Shown: positions 1 to 11,729, counted from the stretch's first letter. The stretch is 64,000 nucleotides of DNA from an uncultured Prochlorococcus sp. (GCA_902519235.1 CABYJE010000001.1:124001-188000); one strand, 5' to 3'. Numbers and translations are program-made. The notes: generated by a model not told the origin, from the letters alone.

Positions 1-1
1 A

Positions 2-496
2 ATACTTTTATCTAAAAAAGCAGCAATTAATTTATGGGATTTCTCAACTTCCAAAAATGTTGCACCTTGTGGTTTAGGAGCTAGAGATACTCTTAGACTG
101 GAAGCAGGCATGCATCTTTATGGTCAAGACATAAATGAAGAAACTTCTCCATATGAAGCAGGGTTAGGCTGGCTAGTACATCTAGAAAATAATCATGAAT
201 TCTTTGGTAGGAAATTTCTTGAAGAGCAGTCAAAATTTGGTATTCAAAAAAAGTTAGTTGGTCTCTCTATAGAAGGTAAAGCAATAGGAAGAAAAGGTTG
301 CGCAGTGCTTAAAGGTGAAGAAAATATTGGAACTATCACAAGCGGCAGTTGGTCTCCAAGTAAACAACAAGCTATAGCTTTTGCATACATCAATACTTCG
401 CATGCCTTAATAAATAATGAAGTTCAAATATTAATAAGAGGCAAAAAATTCAAAGGGGTTATAACAAAAAGAGCCTTTTATAAAAAGAATTATTAA
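2..496 (+). CDS. gcvT: Aminomethyltransferase (glycine cleavage system T protein), C-terminal part; 5' end outside window
   Basis: Frame open from base 2 ([14 protein letters not shown]...[21 protein letters not shown]) into the ORF at 110; [18 protein letters not shown] is typical GcvT. Confidence 0.93.
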   Translation: MLLSKKAAINLWDFSTSKNVAPCGLGARDTLRLEAGMHLYGQDINEETSPYEAGLGWLVHLENNHEFFGRKFLEEQSKFGIQKKLVGLSIEGKAIGRKGCAVLKGEENIGTITSGSWSPSKQQAIAFAYINTSHALINNEVQILIRGKKFKGVITKRAFYKKNY

Positions 497-551
497 CAAA
501 ATTTACCCTTAAAGAATTATTATAAGTTATTGATAAATAAATCATACTTAG

Positions 552-2348
552 ATGAGAAACAAAATTTGCGAAGAACTCAATAATACAGATATTGGTAAAT
601 TAGTTAATCTATGCGGATGGGTAGATAGAAGAAGAGATCATGGTGGTGTAATTTTTATTGATTTAAGAGATCATAGTGGATTCCTACAAATAACAATAAA
701 TCCCGATGATGGTGGAGATCTATTTAAACAGGCAGAAACTCTAAGAAATGAGACGGTAATAATGGTTAGCGGAATTATTAATGAAAGGCCCAAAGATTCC
801 ATAAATAAAAATTTAAGTACTGGAGAATTAGAGCTTAAGGTTAAAGATTTGCAAATTCTCAATCAAATTAAAAAAAACCTGCCTTTTCCAGTGTCTATAC
901 ATGATTATGAAAAAACAAAAGAGGAACTCAGATTAAAGTATAGATATCTAGATTTAAGAAGAGGGAAATTACTAGAAAATTTAAAAACGAGGCATAAGAT
1001 TATTAAAGTTGCTAGAGATTTTCTTGATAATTTTGGATTTACAGAAGTAGAGACTCCATTACTTACAAAATCAACTCCAGAAGGCGCGCGCGATTTTCTT
1101 GTTCCTGCACGTCTTTCGAATGGAGAATTTTTTGCCCTACCTCAATCGCCACAACTGTTTAAACAACTTTTAATGGTTGGAGGCTTGGACAAGTATTATC
1201 AAATCGCAAAATGTTTCCGTGATGAAGACTTAAGAGCAGATAGACAGCCAGAGTTTACTCAATTAGATATTGAAATGAGCTTTATTAGTGAAGAAGAAAT
1301 AATTTCTTTTAATGAAAGTCTTATAAAAACAATTTGGAAAGAAGTTTTAAATATTAATTTTGATAATGCTTTTCCAAGAATTTCATGGCAAGAAGCGATG
1401 GATAATTACGGAACAGATAGACCAGATACAAGATATGAAATGTTATTGAAAGATTTAGGAGAAGTATTAGGTAATATTGGCTTTAATATTTTCACCAAAG
1501 CAATTAAATCTGGAGGTTATATAAAATCCATAACAGTCAAAGGAGGTAATTCAAGTATTAGCAACGTAAGAATTAAACCAGGAGGTGATATTTTCCAAGT
1601 GGCTCAAGACGCAGGAGCTGGTGGTTTAGCCTTTATAAGAGTAAAAGGAAACGATCTTGAGACTATTGGGGCAATTAAAAATAATTTAAGTAAAGAGCAT
1701 ACAGCCGATATTTTAAGAATCACAGAAGCACAAGATGGAGACTTAATCCTCTTGGGGGCTGGAGATAAACAAATTGTCAACCAGTCATTAGATAGAGTGA
1801 GACAATACATCGCAAAAGACTTAAATCTCATAGATAAAAGTAAATGGAATTTCTTATGGGTAACTGATTTCCCTATGTTTGAGAGAAATGAAGAAGAAAA
1901 CAGATATGAAGCTTTACATCACCCTTTTTGTTCTCCAAAAAATATAAAATCTAAAGATTCTAAAAACTTGAAAAAATCACTTGAGAACTCTATAGCCAAT
2001 GCTTATGACTTAGTTCTTAATGGATTAGAGTTAGGAGGTGGCTCATTACGTATTCATGAAGCGAACTTGCAACGAGAGGTTCTGAAAACAGTAGGCCTAA
2101 CTAATAAAGACATTGATGAAAAATTCGGATTTTTAATAGAAGCCTTAGAAATGGGTGCTCCTCCTCATGGTGGAATAGCGTTTGGATTAGATCGTATTAC
2201 CATGCTGATAATTGGTGCAGATTCAATCAGAGAAACCATTGCTTTCCCAAAAAATCAACAAGCAAAATGTCTTCTCACAAATGCACCTTCAAATGTCTCT
2301 GAATCACAATTAAAAGAATTAGATATTGAAATAACAATTGATGAATAA
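552..2348 (+). CDS. aspS: Aspartyl-tRNA synthetase
   Basis: 598 aa; [47 protein letters not shown] class II aaRS motifs. Confidence 0.97.
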   Translation: MRNKICEELNNTDIGKLVNLCGWVDRRRDHGGVIFIDLRDHSGFLQITINPDDGGDLFKQAETLRNETVIMVSGIINERPKDSINKNLSTGELELKVKDLQILNQIKKNLPFPVSIHDYEKTKEELRLKYRYLDLRRGKLLENLKTRHKIIKVARDFLDNFGFTEVETPLLTKSTPEGARDFLVPARLSNGEFFALPQSPQLFKQLLMVGGLDKYYQIAKCFRDEDLRADRQPEFTQLDIEMSFISEEEIISFNESLIKTIWKEVLNINFDNAFPRISWQEAMDNYGTDRPDTRYEMLLKDLGEVLGNIGFNIFTKAIKSGGYIKSITVKGGNSSISNVRIKPGGDIFQVAQDAGAGGLAFIRVKGNDLETIGAIKNNLSKEHTADILRITEAQDGDLILLGAGDKQIVNQSLDRVRQYIAKDLNLIDKSKWNFLWVTDFPMFERNEEENRYEALHHPFCSPKNIKSKDSKNLKKSLENSIANAYDLVLNGLELGGGSLRIHEANLQREVLKTVGLTNKDIDEKFGFLIEALEMGAPPHGGIAFGLDRITMLIIGADSIRETIAFPKNQQAKCLLTNAPSNVSESQLKELDIEITIDE

Positions 2349-2423
2349 GAATATATATGGATGTTCTAAAAGTTTTTTGTTTAAATAAGATATGAGGAGG
2401 CTGTGCTTAATTAAAAATATTTA

Positions 2424-4034
2424 ATGTCAAAATTTGTATTTGTCACAGGAGGAGTAGTTTCCAGTATTGGTAAAGGAATTGTAGCTGCTAGCTTGGGAAG
2501 ATTATTAAAGTCTAGAGGATATAGTGTTTCAATACTAAAACTAGATCCATATCTAAATGTTGATCCAGGCACAATGAGCCCTTTCCAACATGGAGAAGTA
2601 TTTGTAACCGAAGATGGGGCCGAAACCGATCTAGATTTAGGTCACTATGAAAGATTTACTGATACTGCAATGACTAGGTTAAATAGTGTGACTACTGGAT
2701 CTATCTATCAAGCAGTTATTAATAAAGAAAGAAGAGGTAATTATAATGGTGGAACTGTGCAAGTAATACCTCACATAACGGGAGAAATAAGAGAAAGAAT
2801 TCATAGAGTAGCCTCCAACAGCAATGCAGATATTATTATTACTGAAATTGGTGGAACAGTTGGTGATATTGAATCTTTACCTTTTTTAGAGGCAATAAGG
2901 GAATTCAAAAATGATGTCAACAGGAATGATGTTGCATACATACACGTAACATTACTTCCTTACATAAAAACATCTGGCGAAATTAAAACTAAACCAACAC
3001 AACATTCAGTAAAAGAATTAAGATCAATTGGAATTCAACCAGATCTACTTGTATGCCGAAGTGATAAATCAATAAATGAAGGTCTTAAAAAGAAACTTAG
3101 TGGATTTTGTGGAGTAAATATTAATTCAGTAATAGAAGCATTAGATGCAGATAGCATTTATTCTGTACCTCTTGCTTTAAAAAAAGAGGGTTTGTGCAAA
3201 GAAACTCTGAAGTATCTTGAACTTGAAGACAAAGAATGCGACTTGAAAAATTGGGAAGCACTAATTCACAATCTAAGAAATCCTGGAGACCCAATAAAAG
3301 TTGCTCTTGTAGGCAAATATATTGAACTTGGAGATGCATATTTATCTGTAGTTGAAGCTTTAAGACATGCATGCATTGAAAACAAGGCTTTATTAGATTT
3401 GAGATGGGTGAGCGCTGAAATGATAGAAAAAGATTCAGCAGAAACTTACTTAAATGAAGTTGATGCAATTGTCGTACCTGGAGGATTTGGGAATAGGGGA
3501 GTAAATGGCAAAATTTCTGCTATAAAATTCGCAAGAGAAAAGAAAATTCCATTTTTAGGCCTTTGCCTTGGTATGCAATGTGCAGTTATAGAGTGGGCTA
3601 GGAATGTAGCTAATCTTCCAGATGCATCTAGTTCAGAACTAGACCCAAATACTCCCAATCCAGTAATACATTTATTACCAGAACAGGAAGATGTAGTTGA
3701 TTTAGGTGGGACAATGAGACTTGGAGTTTATCCATGTAGATTGACAAATAATACAACTGGAAAAAACTTATATGATGAAGATGTTATTTATGAGAGACAT
3801 CGACATAGATACGAATTTAATAATTACTACAAACAAAGTTTTCTAAATTCCGGATACAAAATTAGTGGTACATCACCAGATGGCAGATTAGTTGAGTTAA
3901 TTGAGTTAGAAAATCATCCTTACTTCTTAGCATGTCAATATCATCCTGAGTTTTTATCAAGACCTGGCAAACCTCATCCTTTATTTAAAGGATTAATAAA
4001 AGCCTCTCAAGACAAGTTAACTCAATCAAATTAA
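2424..4034 (+). CDS. pyrG: CTP synthase
   Basis: 536 aa; [22 protein letters not shown] start, GATase motif [18 protein letters not shown]. Confidence 0.98.
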   Translation: MSKFVFVTGGVVSSIGKGIVAASLGRLLKSRGYSVSILKLDPYLNVDPGTMSPFQHGEVFVTEDGAETDLDLGHYERFTDTAMTRLNSVTTGSIYQAVINKERRGNYNGGTVQVIPHITGEIRERIHRVASNSNADIIITEIGGTVGDIESLPFLEAIREFKNDVNRNDVAYIHVTLLPYIKTSGEIKTKPTQHSVKELRSIGIQPDLLVCRSDKSINEGLKKKLSGFCGVNINSVIEALDADSIYSVPLALKKEGLCKETLKYLELEDKECDLKNWEALIHNLRNPGDPIKVALVGKYIELGDAYLSVVEALRHACIENKALLDLRWVSAEMIEKDSAETYLNEVDAIVVPGGFGNRGVNGKISAIKFAREKKIPFLGLCLGMQCAVIEWARNVANLPDASSSELDPNTPNPVIHLLPEQEDVVDLGGTMRLGVYPCRLTNNTTGKNLYDEDVIYERHRHRYEFNNYYKQSFLNSGYKISGTSPDGRLVELIELENHPYFLACQYHPEFLSRPGKPHPLFKGLIKASQDKLTQSN

Positions 4035-4059
4035 TATTCTTTATTTTTTTGAAGGAAAA

Positions 4060-4728
4060 ATGACAAATTTTTTACCCTTAGTCGAACAATTTCATTCATT
4101 ACAAGGTGAAGGATATCATGCTGGAAAAAGTGCTTTTTTTGTAAGATTAGCTGGTTGTAAAGTTGGATGTTCGTGGTGCGATACCAAGAAGTCATGGGAT
4201 GAGAAACAATACCCCTCTATATCAATTGAAAAAATAATAGATCGCATAAAAATTGCTAGAGGGAAAGGAGCTGCTTTTTGCGTTATTACAGGTGGAGAAC
4301 CCTTACAACATAACTTAGATAATTTTTGCAAAGCCATAAAAAAAATGACGATGGGAGAAGAACAAAAGTCAATGAAAATTCATATTGAGACGAGTGGAGT
4401 TAATTCGATATCTGGAAGTTATGACTGGATTACTTTATCTCCAAAAAGACACTCACCTCCAAAGAATTATTTTTTAAAAAACTGTAATGAGGTCAAAATA
4501 ATCATAAATGAAATAGAAGATATTGAATTTGCTATTCAAATAAAAAAAGAAACTTTAAATCAATATCAACTCTCAAAAAGCGAAGATGGCTTAAAAAAAG
4601 ATAAAATTTTTTATTTACAGCCAGCATGGAACAATAAAAATGGTTTTTCTCTTGCTATTGATTTCGTAAAAAATAATCCAGATTGGAAATTAAGCCTTCA
4701 AACTCACAAATACTTAAAAATTAAATGA
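4060..4728 (+). CDS. queE: 7-carboxy-7-deazaguanine synthase (radical SAM)
   Basis: 222 aa; EQFHSLQGEGYHAGKSAFFVRLAGCKVGCSWCDTK; adjacent to queC. Confidence 0.92.
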   Translation: MTNFLPLVEQFHSLQGEGYHAGKSAFFVRLAGCKVGCSWCDTKKSWDEKQYPSISIEKIIDRIKIARGKGAAFCVITGGEPLQHNLDNFCKAIKKMTMGEEQKSMKIHIETSGVNSISGSYDWITLSPKRHSPPKNYFLKNCNEVKIIINEIEDIEFAIQIKKETLNQYQLSKSEDGLKKDKIFYLQPAWNNKNGFSLAIDFVKNNPDWKLSLQTHKYLKIK

Positions 4729-4734
4729 AATAAT

Positions 4735-5409
4735 ATGACTCTTAAAGATAAATCGATAGTAGTTTTATTATCTGGAGGTTTAGATTCTTCTACAGTTACT
4801 GGTATCGCAAATAAATCGGAAGCTAAAATTTTTGGCCTTTCATTTGATTACGGTCAACGTCATAAAAAAGAATTAGATTCTGCATCTATAATTGCAAAAC
4901 ACTTTCATATCGAAGAATTTAAAATCATTAAGCTTGACTTATCTCTGTGGGGAGGCTCTTCATTAACTGATACTCAAAAAAATATTCCGATAGGAGGAGT
5001 TCAATCTAATACAATTCCTAATACTTATGTTCCTGGGAGAAATACTATATTTATTTCCGTGGCACTAAGTTACGCCGAAGCAATAGATGCTGATTTTATA
5101 GGGTTAGGAGTTAATGCACTGGATTATTCTGGCTATCCAGATTGCAGACCTGATTACATTAAAAAATTTCAAGAATTAGCAGATCTAGCCAATAAACGAG
5201 GAAGGGAAAATAACCCAATAAAGCTTTGGACGCCTCTATTAGATCTAAATAAAGAAGAGATTATTAAATTAGCTTTTGACAATAATGTCCCTTTAGAAAA
5301 AACGTGGAGTTGTTATTCAGGCAATTCAAAACCATGCGGAAAGTGTGATAGCTGCAGAATTAGAAATGGCGCATATGAAAAATGGCTTAATAAAAAAAAT
5401 AAAAAATGA
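4735..5409 (+). CDS. queC: 7-cyano-7-deazaguanine synthase
   Basis: 224 aa; VLLSGGLDSSTV PP-loop, YVPGRNTIF, C-terminal Cys cluster SCYSG..PCGKCDSCRIR. Confidence 0.95.
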   Translation: MTLKDKSIVVLLSGGLDSSTVTGIANKSEAKIFGLSFDYGQRHKKELDSASIIAKHFHIEEFKIIKLDLSLWGGSSLTDTQKNIPIGGVQSNTIPNTYVPGRNTIFISVALSYAEAIDADFIGLGVNALDYSGYPDCRPDYIKKFQELADLANKRGRENNPIKLWTPLLDLNKEEIIKLAFDNNVPLEKTWSCYSGNSKPCGKCDSCRIRNGAYEKWLNKKNKK

Positions 5410-6725
5410 AAATCAAAAAAATAAATCTAGAAAAATGGATAGATCCAGCACGTATTGCTCATCGTCTAACAAAACAATTCGGAGATAGAGGATTAGCTTG
5501 GTTAGACAGTGATGGTAAAGAAAATGGGGAATGGTCAATAATAGGAATTCAACCTAAAAAAATAATCCAATCAAGAGATATCAATAACTTAAACAAAGCT
5601 AATGATCCCTTTAACAATTTAAAAGATATTGAAAAAGGATTTTGGATCGGATGGTTAAGTTATGAAGCTGGAGTATACATAGAACCAAAAAACCCTTGGC
5701 GACCATCTGATATGGCAACTTTATGGATTGGATCATATGATCCAATCATTAAATGTAATCTAATAAAAAAAGAAATAATTATCGAAGGCACAAACTCATA
5801 TGAACTGATGAATTATAAAAATATAATCAACAATACAGAAACTATTGAAGAAGAGAATATTATTCAAACAAATATGAATTTTGATTTTTCAAAAATTAAT
5901 TTAGATGAAATGTCTGAAAAATTTCAGAAAAATATTTTAAAATTGAAAAAATTAATTTCTCTAGGGGATTTATTTCAAGCAAACCTAACAACTAAATGTG
6001 AAATTGAATCTTCAAAATACTATAGTCCTTTAGATATTTATTTAAAAATTAGAAGGAAATTACGAGCTCCCTTTGGAGGAATAATAATAAATAATAATGA
6101 TAATTATAAAGAGGCGGTATTATCAACCTCGCCAGAAAGATTTATAAAAATAGATAATAAAAATTTTGTAGAATCAAGACCTATTAAAGGAACTAGATCC
6201 AGAGATAAGGATTCCAATCAAGATGCACTTAATGCTATCGATTTAATAACGAACGAAAAAGATAGAGCCGAAAATATAATGATAGTTGACCTAATAAGAA
6301 ATGATTTAAGTAAAGTTTGCGAAAAAGGAAGTATTATGGTGCCAGAAATATTAAAACTTGAAAGTTTCTTAAAAGTTCATCATCTAACTTCAGTAATCAG
6401 AGGCAAATTAAAAAAAGACAGGAACTGGATTGATTTACTAAAAGCTTGTTGGCCTGGGGGCTCTATAACTGGAGCACCTAAATTAAGATCATGTCAGAGA
6501 CTTTTTGAATTAGAAGAATGTGAACGCGGACCATACTGTGGCTCATTCTTAAAGCTTGACTGGAATGGAGAGTTTGACAGCAATATACTAATAAGATCAT
6601 TTTTAATTAAAGATAAAAAAATCAATATATATGCTGGATGCGGAATAGTTATTGACTCAAATCCTGAAGAGGAAACTAATGAACTAAAGTGGAAACTTTT
6701 ACCATTAATTGATTCACTAAAATGA
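5406..6725 (+). CDS. pabB: Aminodeoxychorismate synthase component I (chorismate-binding)
   Basis: 439 aa; ESRPIKGTRSR (PIKGT, PabB-type rather than TrpE-type PIAGT), PGGSITGAPK; followed by pabC. Confidence 0.88.
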   Translation: MKIKKINLEKWIDPARIAHRLTKQFGDRGLAWLDSDGKENGEWSIIGIQPKKIIQSRDINNLNKANDPFNNLKDIEKGFWIGWLSYEAGVYIEPKNPWRPSDMATLWIGSYDPIIKCNLIKKEIIIEGTNSYELMNYKNIINNTETIEEENIIQTNMNFDFSKINLDEMSEKFQKNILKLKKLISLGDLFQANLTTKCEIESSKYYSPLDIYLKIRRKLRAPFGGIIINNNDNYKEAVLSTSPERFIKIDNKNFVESRPIKGTRSRDKDSNQDALNAIDLITNEKDRAENIMIVDLIRNDLSKVCEKGSIMVPEILKLESFLKVHHLTSVIRGKLKKDRNWIDLLKACWPGGSITGAPKLRSCQRLFELEECERGPYCGSFLKLDWNGEFDSNILIRSFLIKDKKINIYAGCGIVIDSNPEEETNELKWKLLPLIDSLK

Positions 6726-7549
6726 TTGAAACACTAGGCTGGTATAAGGGTCAATGGTTAGAGATTGATAGAATATTGATTGCTGCTAATAATAGAGGAT
6801 TAAGATTTGCTGATGGGTTATTTGAAACCATTTTGATAAAAGAAAACAAACCTGTTCTTTTTGATGAACATCTGAAAAGATTTGAAAAAAGTAGCAAAAT
6901 TTTAAAAATTGATCTGAAAATAAACAAATTAACTTTAAGGCAACTTATTAATGATGGAATTAGAAAGTTATCGCTTAAGAATGATCAATTTGCTTCCGTA
7001 AGAATAAACTATAGTCGAGGCACTAATGAAGGCCGATCACTAACTATTCATAGCACTTTAAAGACAAAAGACTTAGATAATTTATGGCTTGAGTTCTATA
7101 AAATAAAACCAAATTTTAATCCGATAAGTGTTTATATTAGTCAAACGGAAAAAATAAATGAATTCAGTCTTATAAGTAAATGCAAAACATTTTCATACAA
7201 TCAGTCAATACAAGTTTTGACAGAAGCTAATGAAAAATCATTTGATGATTCTATCCTGTTGAATACTTCAAATGAACTTTGTTGTGGCAGCACATTTAAT
7301 CTTCTAATTAAAAGAAATAATCAATGGATAACACCTAGAAAAGAGAGCGGCTGTTTAGAAGGGATTATGGTTTCTAAAGCTTTAAAATTGAAAATTGTAA
7401 AAGAAGAATTAATTTCTCCAGAATTTCAAAATGATGACATAATAGTCGCAATTAATAGCTTATCTTGCAGACAAATTAATCAAGTTAATGATTTAAGGCT
7501 TAAACCTAAATTCGATCCGATTTACTTTTGGGATTTATTGTATAGTTGA
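6722..7549 (+). CDS. pabC: Class IV aminotransferase, probable 4-amino-4-deoxychorismate lyase
   Basis: 275 aa; NRGLRFADGLFETI, class IV fold; overlaps the pabB stop by 4 nt. Confidence 0.78.
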   Translation: MIETLGWYKGQWLEIDRILIAANNRGLRFADGLFETILIKENKPVLFDEHLKRFEKSSKILKIDLKINKLTLRQLINDGIRKLSLKNDQFASVRINYSRGTNEGRSLTIHSTLKTKDLDNLWLEFYKIKPNFNPISVYISQTEKINEFSLISKCKTFSYNQSIQVLTEANEKSFDDSILLNTSNELCCGSTFNLLIKRNNQWITPRKESGCLEGIMVSKALKLKIVKEELISPEFQNDDIIVAINSLSCRQINQVNDLRLKPKFDPIYFWDLLYS

Positions 7550-8343
7550 ACTTTATTAATATCTGGTAAATATACATCAGATACTTTAGTTATATTGTTA
7601 TTGACCTTAAATTCAACAATTTTTCCAATTATAATTATTGATGGAGCTAAAAACTGTTTATCTTTGATTTTTTCTACAAGATTATCTAATTTCTCTATAA
7701 AACATTTTTGATTTTTCAGAGTAGCTTCCTGGATTACAGCGCATTTTGTATTCTTACTTAAACCGCCTAAAATTAATTCTTCTACAATAAACTCAATATT
7801 TTTTATACCCATAAAGATAACTAAACTATCTGAAGATTTAGCTAAAGCTCTCCAATTGACGTTCTTTTTATCCTTATCAACATGCTCATGCCCAGTAACG
7901 AAAGTTACAGAACTTGCAGCATCTCTATGAGTAAGTGGAATACCAAAATATGTGGGAGCAGCTATACCAGACGTAATCCCAGGAACAATTTCAACTGAAA
8001 CTCCATTTTTTTCTAAAAGCGATACTTCTTCACCACCCCTAGAAAAGACAAATGGATCTCCCCCTTTAAGCCTTACAACATTTTTGCCTTCTTTTGCCAA
8101 TTTCAAAATAAGAGCATTAGTTTCAGCCTGAGGTACAGAACATTTACCAGCTCTTTTGCCTACATGAAAAATTTCGGTATTTTTTCCTGCCTCTTTTGTT
8201 ATTTCATCCGGAATTAAAGCATCATGAACTAATGCGTCACAATTTTTTATTAGGCGTAAAGCTTTAATAGTTAAAAGCTCAGGGTCACCAGGACCTGCTC
8301 CAACTAAATAAACAATGCCGGGCACAATATTCTCCATTAACAA
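7522..8343 (-). CDS. cobA: Uroporphyrinogen-III C-methyltransferase
   Basis: VYLVGAGPGDPELLTIKALRLI, VRLKGGDPFVFSRGGEE, GITSGIAAPTYFGIPLTHRD. Confidence 0.94.
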   Translation of the reverse strand: MLMENIVPGIVYLVGAGPGDPELLTIKALRLIKNCDALVHDALIPDEITKEAGKNTEIFHVGKRAGKCSVPQAETNALILKLAKEGKNVVRLKGGDPFVFSRGGEEVSLLEKNGVSVEIVPGITSGIAAPTYFGIPLTHRDAASSVTFVTGHEHVDKDKKNVNWRALAKSSDSLVIFMGIKNIEFIVEELILGGLSKNTKCAVIQEATLKNQKCFIEKLDNLVEKIKDKQFLAPSIIIIGKIVEFKVNNNITKVSDVYLPDINKVQLYNKSQK

Positions 8344-8367
8344 GTATGGTAGTAGAAGCTAATCGGA

Positions 8368-9651
8368 ATGAAGGTAAATATTGTGAAAGAAAGTTTATTA
8401 AAACCAAATAAAAAATTTACTCTCCTTAGTGCGTTTATCACTCTTCTCAATGATCGTTTAAGTGAAAGTATACTCTTACCCATATTACCCTCTTTTGTTT
8501 TACTTTTTGACTCTAAAGCAAGTACATATGGTTTATTATCCTGCACTTACCAATTGGCTCAATTTACAGCTTCTCCTTTTATAGGAATTATGAGTGATAG
8601 ATATGGAAGAAGACCTGTCACTCTTTTTTGTATTACTGGTTCAGTAATAGGAATATCAATATTATCTTTTACAGTTCTTTTTAATTGGTCAAATTCAATA
8701 GCTTCTATCCCATTATTTTTATTATTTTTAGCAAGACTAATTGACGGTTTAAGTGGTGGGACTGCAGCTACTGCAACAACAATTCTTGCAGATATTTCAA
8801 GCCCTGAAAAAAGAGCAAAAACATTTGGTCTTATTGGTGTAGCTTTTGGTTTAAGTTTTTTCTTAGGTAATATTTTTGTTGTAATTTTTGCAAAAAATAC
8901 AGATAATAATTTTATTATTCCAGTCTTGATAGCCTCAATCATTCCAATAATAAATTTCCTTCTCGTATTTTTTTACTTACCAGAAACCAAACCTAAAAGT
9001 AACTCAAATAAATCAAGAACTATTTTAAAAAACCCTTTAAAAGAGCTTTTTACAGTTTTCAAAGAAGAAAAGATTAAAAAATTATCATTAGCTTTTTTTA
9101 TTTACTTTATTGCTTTTACTGGATTGACCAATATCCTTATATTTTTCCTTCAAGAATCTTTAAACTGGACGACCAAAGCATCGAGTGGAACCCTAGTTGT
9201 AGTAGGAGTCATTGCAATTATCGTTCAGGGAGGACTAATTGGGCCTCTGGTAAAACAATTTGGCGAAATGCGATTAACACTTATCGGATCAGGCTTGATT
9301 CTTGTAGCATGTGCTCTTTTAATAACAGCTCCAAAAGAAAATGCGACAATAAATATTTATTCAGCTGTTTCATTTTTAGCCGTTGGGGCAGGATTAATTA
9401 CACCTACCTTAAGAGCACTAATATCAAAGAAATTAGACGTTGATAAACAAGGATCAATTTTAAGTAACCTTCAGGGTCTACAGAGTCTTGGAGGAGTTTT
9501 AGGAATTGCAATGGCGGGAAGGGTTTATGATAGTTTTGGTCCTAAATCACCTTTTATAGCTGGTTCCGTTATTTTACTTTTCATGATATACCTTATTGCA
9601 GAGGGTAAAAATAATAATTCGTTTAACAAACAAAAATCAAATGTATTTTAA
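8368..9651 (+). CDS. Major facilitator superfamily transporter
   Basis: 427 aa hydrophobic; GIMSDRYGRRPV MFS signature. Confidence 0.88.
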   Translation: MKVNIVKESLLKPNKKFTLLSAFITLLNDRLSESILLPILPSFVLLFDSKASTYGLLSCTYQLAQFTASPFIGIMSDRYGRRPVTLFCITGSVIGISILSFTVLFNWSNSIASIPLFLLFLARLIDGLSGGTAATATTILADISSPEKRAKTFGLIGVAFGLSFFLGNIFVVIFAKNTDNNFIIPVLIASIIPIINFLLVFFYLPETKPKSNSNKSRTILKNPLKELFTVFKEEKIKKLSLAFFIYFIAFTGLTNILIFFLQESLNWTTKASSGTLVVVGVIAIIVQGGLIGPLVKQFGEMRLTLIGSGLILVACALLITAPKENATINIYSAVSFLAVGAGLITPTLRALISKKLDVDKQGSILSNLQGLQSLGGVLGIAMAGRVYDSFGPKSPFIAGSVILLFMIYLIAEGKNNNSFNKQKSNVF

Positions 9652-11729
9652 TGAAAAGCCAGGCTGATATTTTTATTAATAGAGAATTAAGTTGGATTGC
9701 GTTCAATAAAAGAGTACTCCTAACTGGTATGGAAAAGGAGTATAAAATCCTAGATAAAGTAAAGTTTTGCTCAATTTTTAGTAATAATCTAGATGAATTT
9801 TTTATGGTAAGGGTAGCTTCATTAAAAGCTCAAGTTGAAGCAGGTATTACAAATAAAAGTATTGATGGACTTACCCCTAAAGAGCAATTAACAAGAATCA
9901 ATAAAGAAGTAAAGAAATTAACAACCCTACAAGAAAACTATATAAATAATGAATTAAATAATGAATTAAAAGAAAAAGGTGTAATTTTAAAAAAATATAA
10001 AGACCTAAGTGAAAATCAAAGAAATTGGTGCAATAACTACTTTAATTCATCTATTTTCCCTTTATTAACTCCATTAGTTGTTGATCCAGCACATCCATTT
10101 CCTTTTATAAGTAATTTAAGTCTAAATTTGGCAGCTTTAATAAGTAATGGAGAAGATTCTAAAAATCAGTTTGTCAGAGTAAAAATACCAACAAAAAATA
10201 TCAATAGATTTATACAAATTCCCAATGAAATTATTCAACATGATGATGAAAGTACATATTTTTTTATAAGTGTTGAAGATTTAATTGGGAATAATATAAA
10301 TACTTTATTTAACGGAATGGACTGTATAAATTACTCTTTTTTTAGAGTAACAAGGGATGCAGATTTAGAATTAAAAGAACTTGAAGCTGATGATCTTCTT
10401 TTAGCAGTTGAACAAAGTTTGCAAAAGAGAAGATTAGGTGGGGATGTAGTTAGATTAGAAGTTGAATCGGATATGCCAGAAAATATTCTGAAACTACTCA
10501 TTGAAAGTATCTCAATTCAAAAAGAATATATTTACTTTTGCAAAAGTTTTTTAGGCCTTGACGATTTAAATCAGCTTACAAAAATTAATAGAAATGATTT
10601 AAAAGAAAATCTACTAATTGGGCAAACTCACCCAAAATTAAAAAATTTAGATTTACCTTCAAACAAAAGCTTTAATTCTATTTTCAATATACTTAGAAAA
10701 AAAAATATTCTGCTTCATCATCCATACGACTTATTTAGAACTTCAGTTGAAGAGTTTATAAATAGAGCAGCTGATGACCCACTTGTAATGGCTATAAAAA
10801 TTACTTTATATCGAGTTTCTAAGGATTCGCCTATCATTACAGCTTTAATGAGAGCTGCAGAGAATGGGAAAGAAGTAATGACTCTTGTTGAACTAAAAGC
10901 AAGATTTGATGAAGATAATAATATTCAATGGGCAAAGCAACTTGAACAAGCTGGAATTCATGTTGTATATGGGATCATAGGATTTAAAACACATACAAAA
11001 ATCGCTTTAATAGTAAGAAAAGAAAAAGAACGATTAAGAAATTATTTCCATATTGGAACAGGTAATTATAACTCTAATACTTCAATGTTTTATACAGATT
11101 TAGGATTACTTTCAACTGATCCTGATATTGCATCAGATTTGCTTGAATTATTTAACTACTTATCAGGTTTTTCTAAACAAAAAAATTTTCAAAAATTATT
11201 AGTTTCTCCCTCATCGATGAGAGAAAAATTTATATTTCTCATAAAGAGAGAAATTAAAAATGCAGAAGAAGGCAAAAAAGCCGAAATAATTGCAAAAATG
11301 AATTCTTTAGTAGACCCAGAAATAATTAAACTTCTTTATTTAGCTTCAGATTCAGGTGTAAAAATTAGCCTAATCATAAGAGGTATTTGTTGCTTATATC
11401 CCCAAAGAAAAAATTTAAGTGAAAATATTAAAGTCATAAGCATTATTGGCCACTTTCTCGAACACTCAAGAATTTTTTGGTTTTGTAATAATGGTGAAAA
11501 TGATGTTTTTATTGGGAGTGCAGATTGGATGAAAAGAAATCTTGATAGAAGAATAGAAGCTGTTACACCGATAGAGGATTATGAATTGAAATCTAAAATA
11601 TACTCGCTCTTGCAAACCTACATTAAAGATAATTACTTTTCTTGGATCATGAAGGAAGATGGTTCTTATGCGAAATATAAATTAGATTCATCGGATAATC
11701 GTTCGCAATTTGACCTTATAGAAAAATAA
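9651..11729 (+). CDS. ppk: Polyphosphate kinase 1
   Basis: 692 aa; FINRELSWIAFNKRVL, HHPYDLFRTSVEEFI, HTKIALIVRKE, GTGNYN. Confidence 0.96.
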   Translation: MKSQADIFINRELSWIAFNKRVLLTGMEKEYKILDKVKFCSIFSNNLDEFFMVRVASLKAQVEAGITNKSIDGLTPKEQLTRINKEVKKLTTLQENYINNELNNELKEKGVILKKYKDLSENQRNWCNNYFNSSIFPLLTPLVVDPAHPFPFISNLSLNLAALISNGEDSKNQFVRVKIPTKNINRFIQIPNEIIQHDDESTYFFISVEDLIGNNINTLFNGMDCINYSFFRVTRDADLELKELEADDLLLAVEQSLQKRRLGGDVVRLEVESDMPENILKLLIESISIQKEYIYFCKSFLGLDDLNQLTKINRNDLKENLLIGQTHPKLKNLDLPSNKSFNSIFNILRKKNILLHHPYDLFRTSVEEFINRAADDPLVMAIKITLYRVSKDSPIITALMRAAENGKEVMTLVELKARFDEDNNIQWAKQLEQAGIHVVYGIIGFKTHTKIALIVRKEKERLRNYFHIGTGNYNSNTSMFYTDLGLLSTDPDIASDLLELFNYLSGFSKQKNFQKLLVSPSSMREKFIFLIKREIKNAEEGKKAEIIAKMNSLVDPEIIKLLYLASDSGVKISLIIRGICCLYPQRKNLSENIKVISIIGHFLEHSRIFWFCNNGENDVFIGSADWMKRNLDRRIEAVTPIEDYELKSKIYSLLQTYIKDNYFSWIMKEDGSYAKYKLDSSDNRSQFDLIEK

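Noticed and set aside
3121-3468. 115-aa antisense ORF in pyrG
   Set aside because: Entirely inside a conserved gene; Leu/Gln-rich composition is typical of antisense reading of AT-rich genes.
8559-8942. 127-aa antisense ORF in the MFS gene
   Set aside because: Antisense shadow of a clear membrane transporter; no family resemblance.
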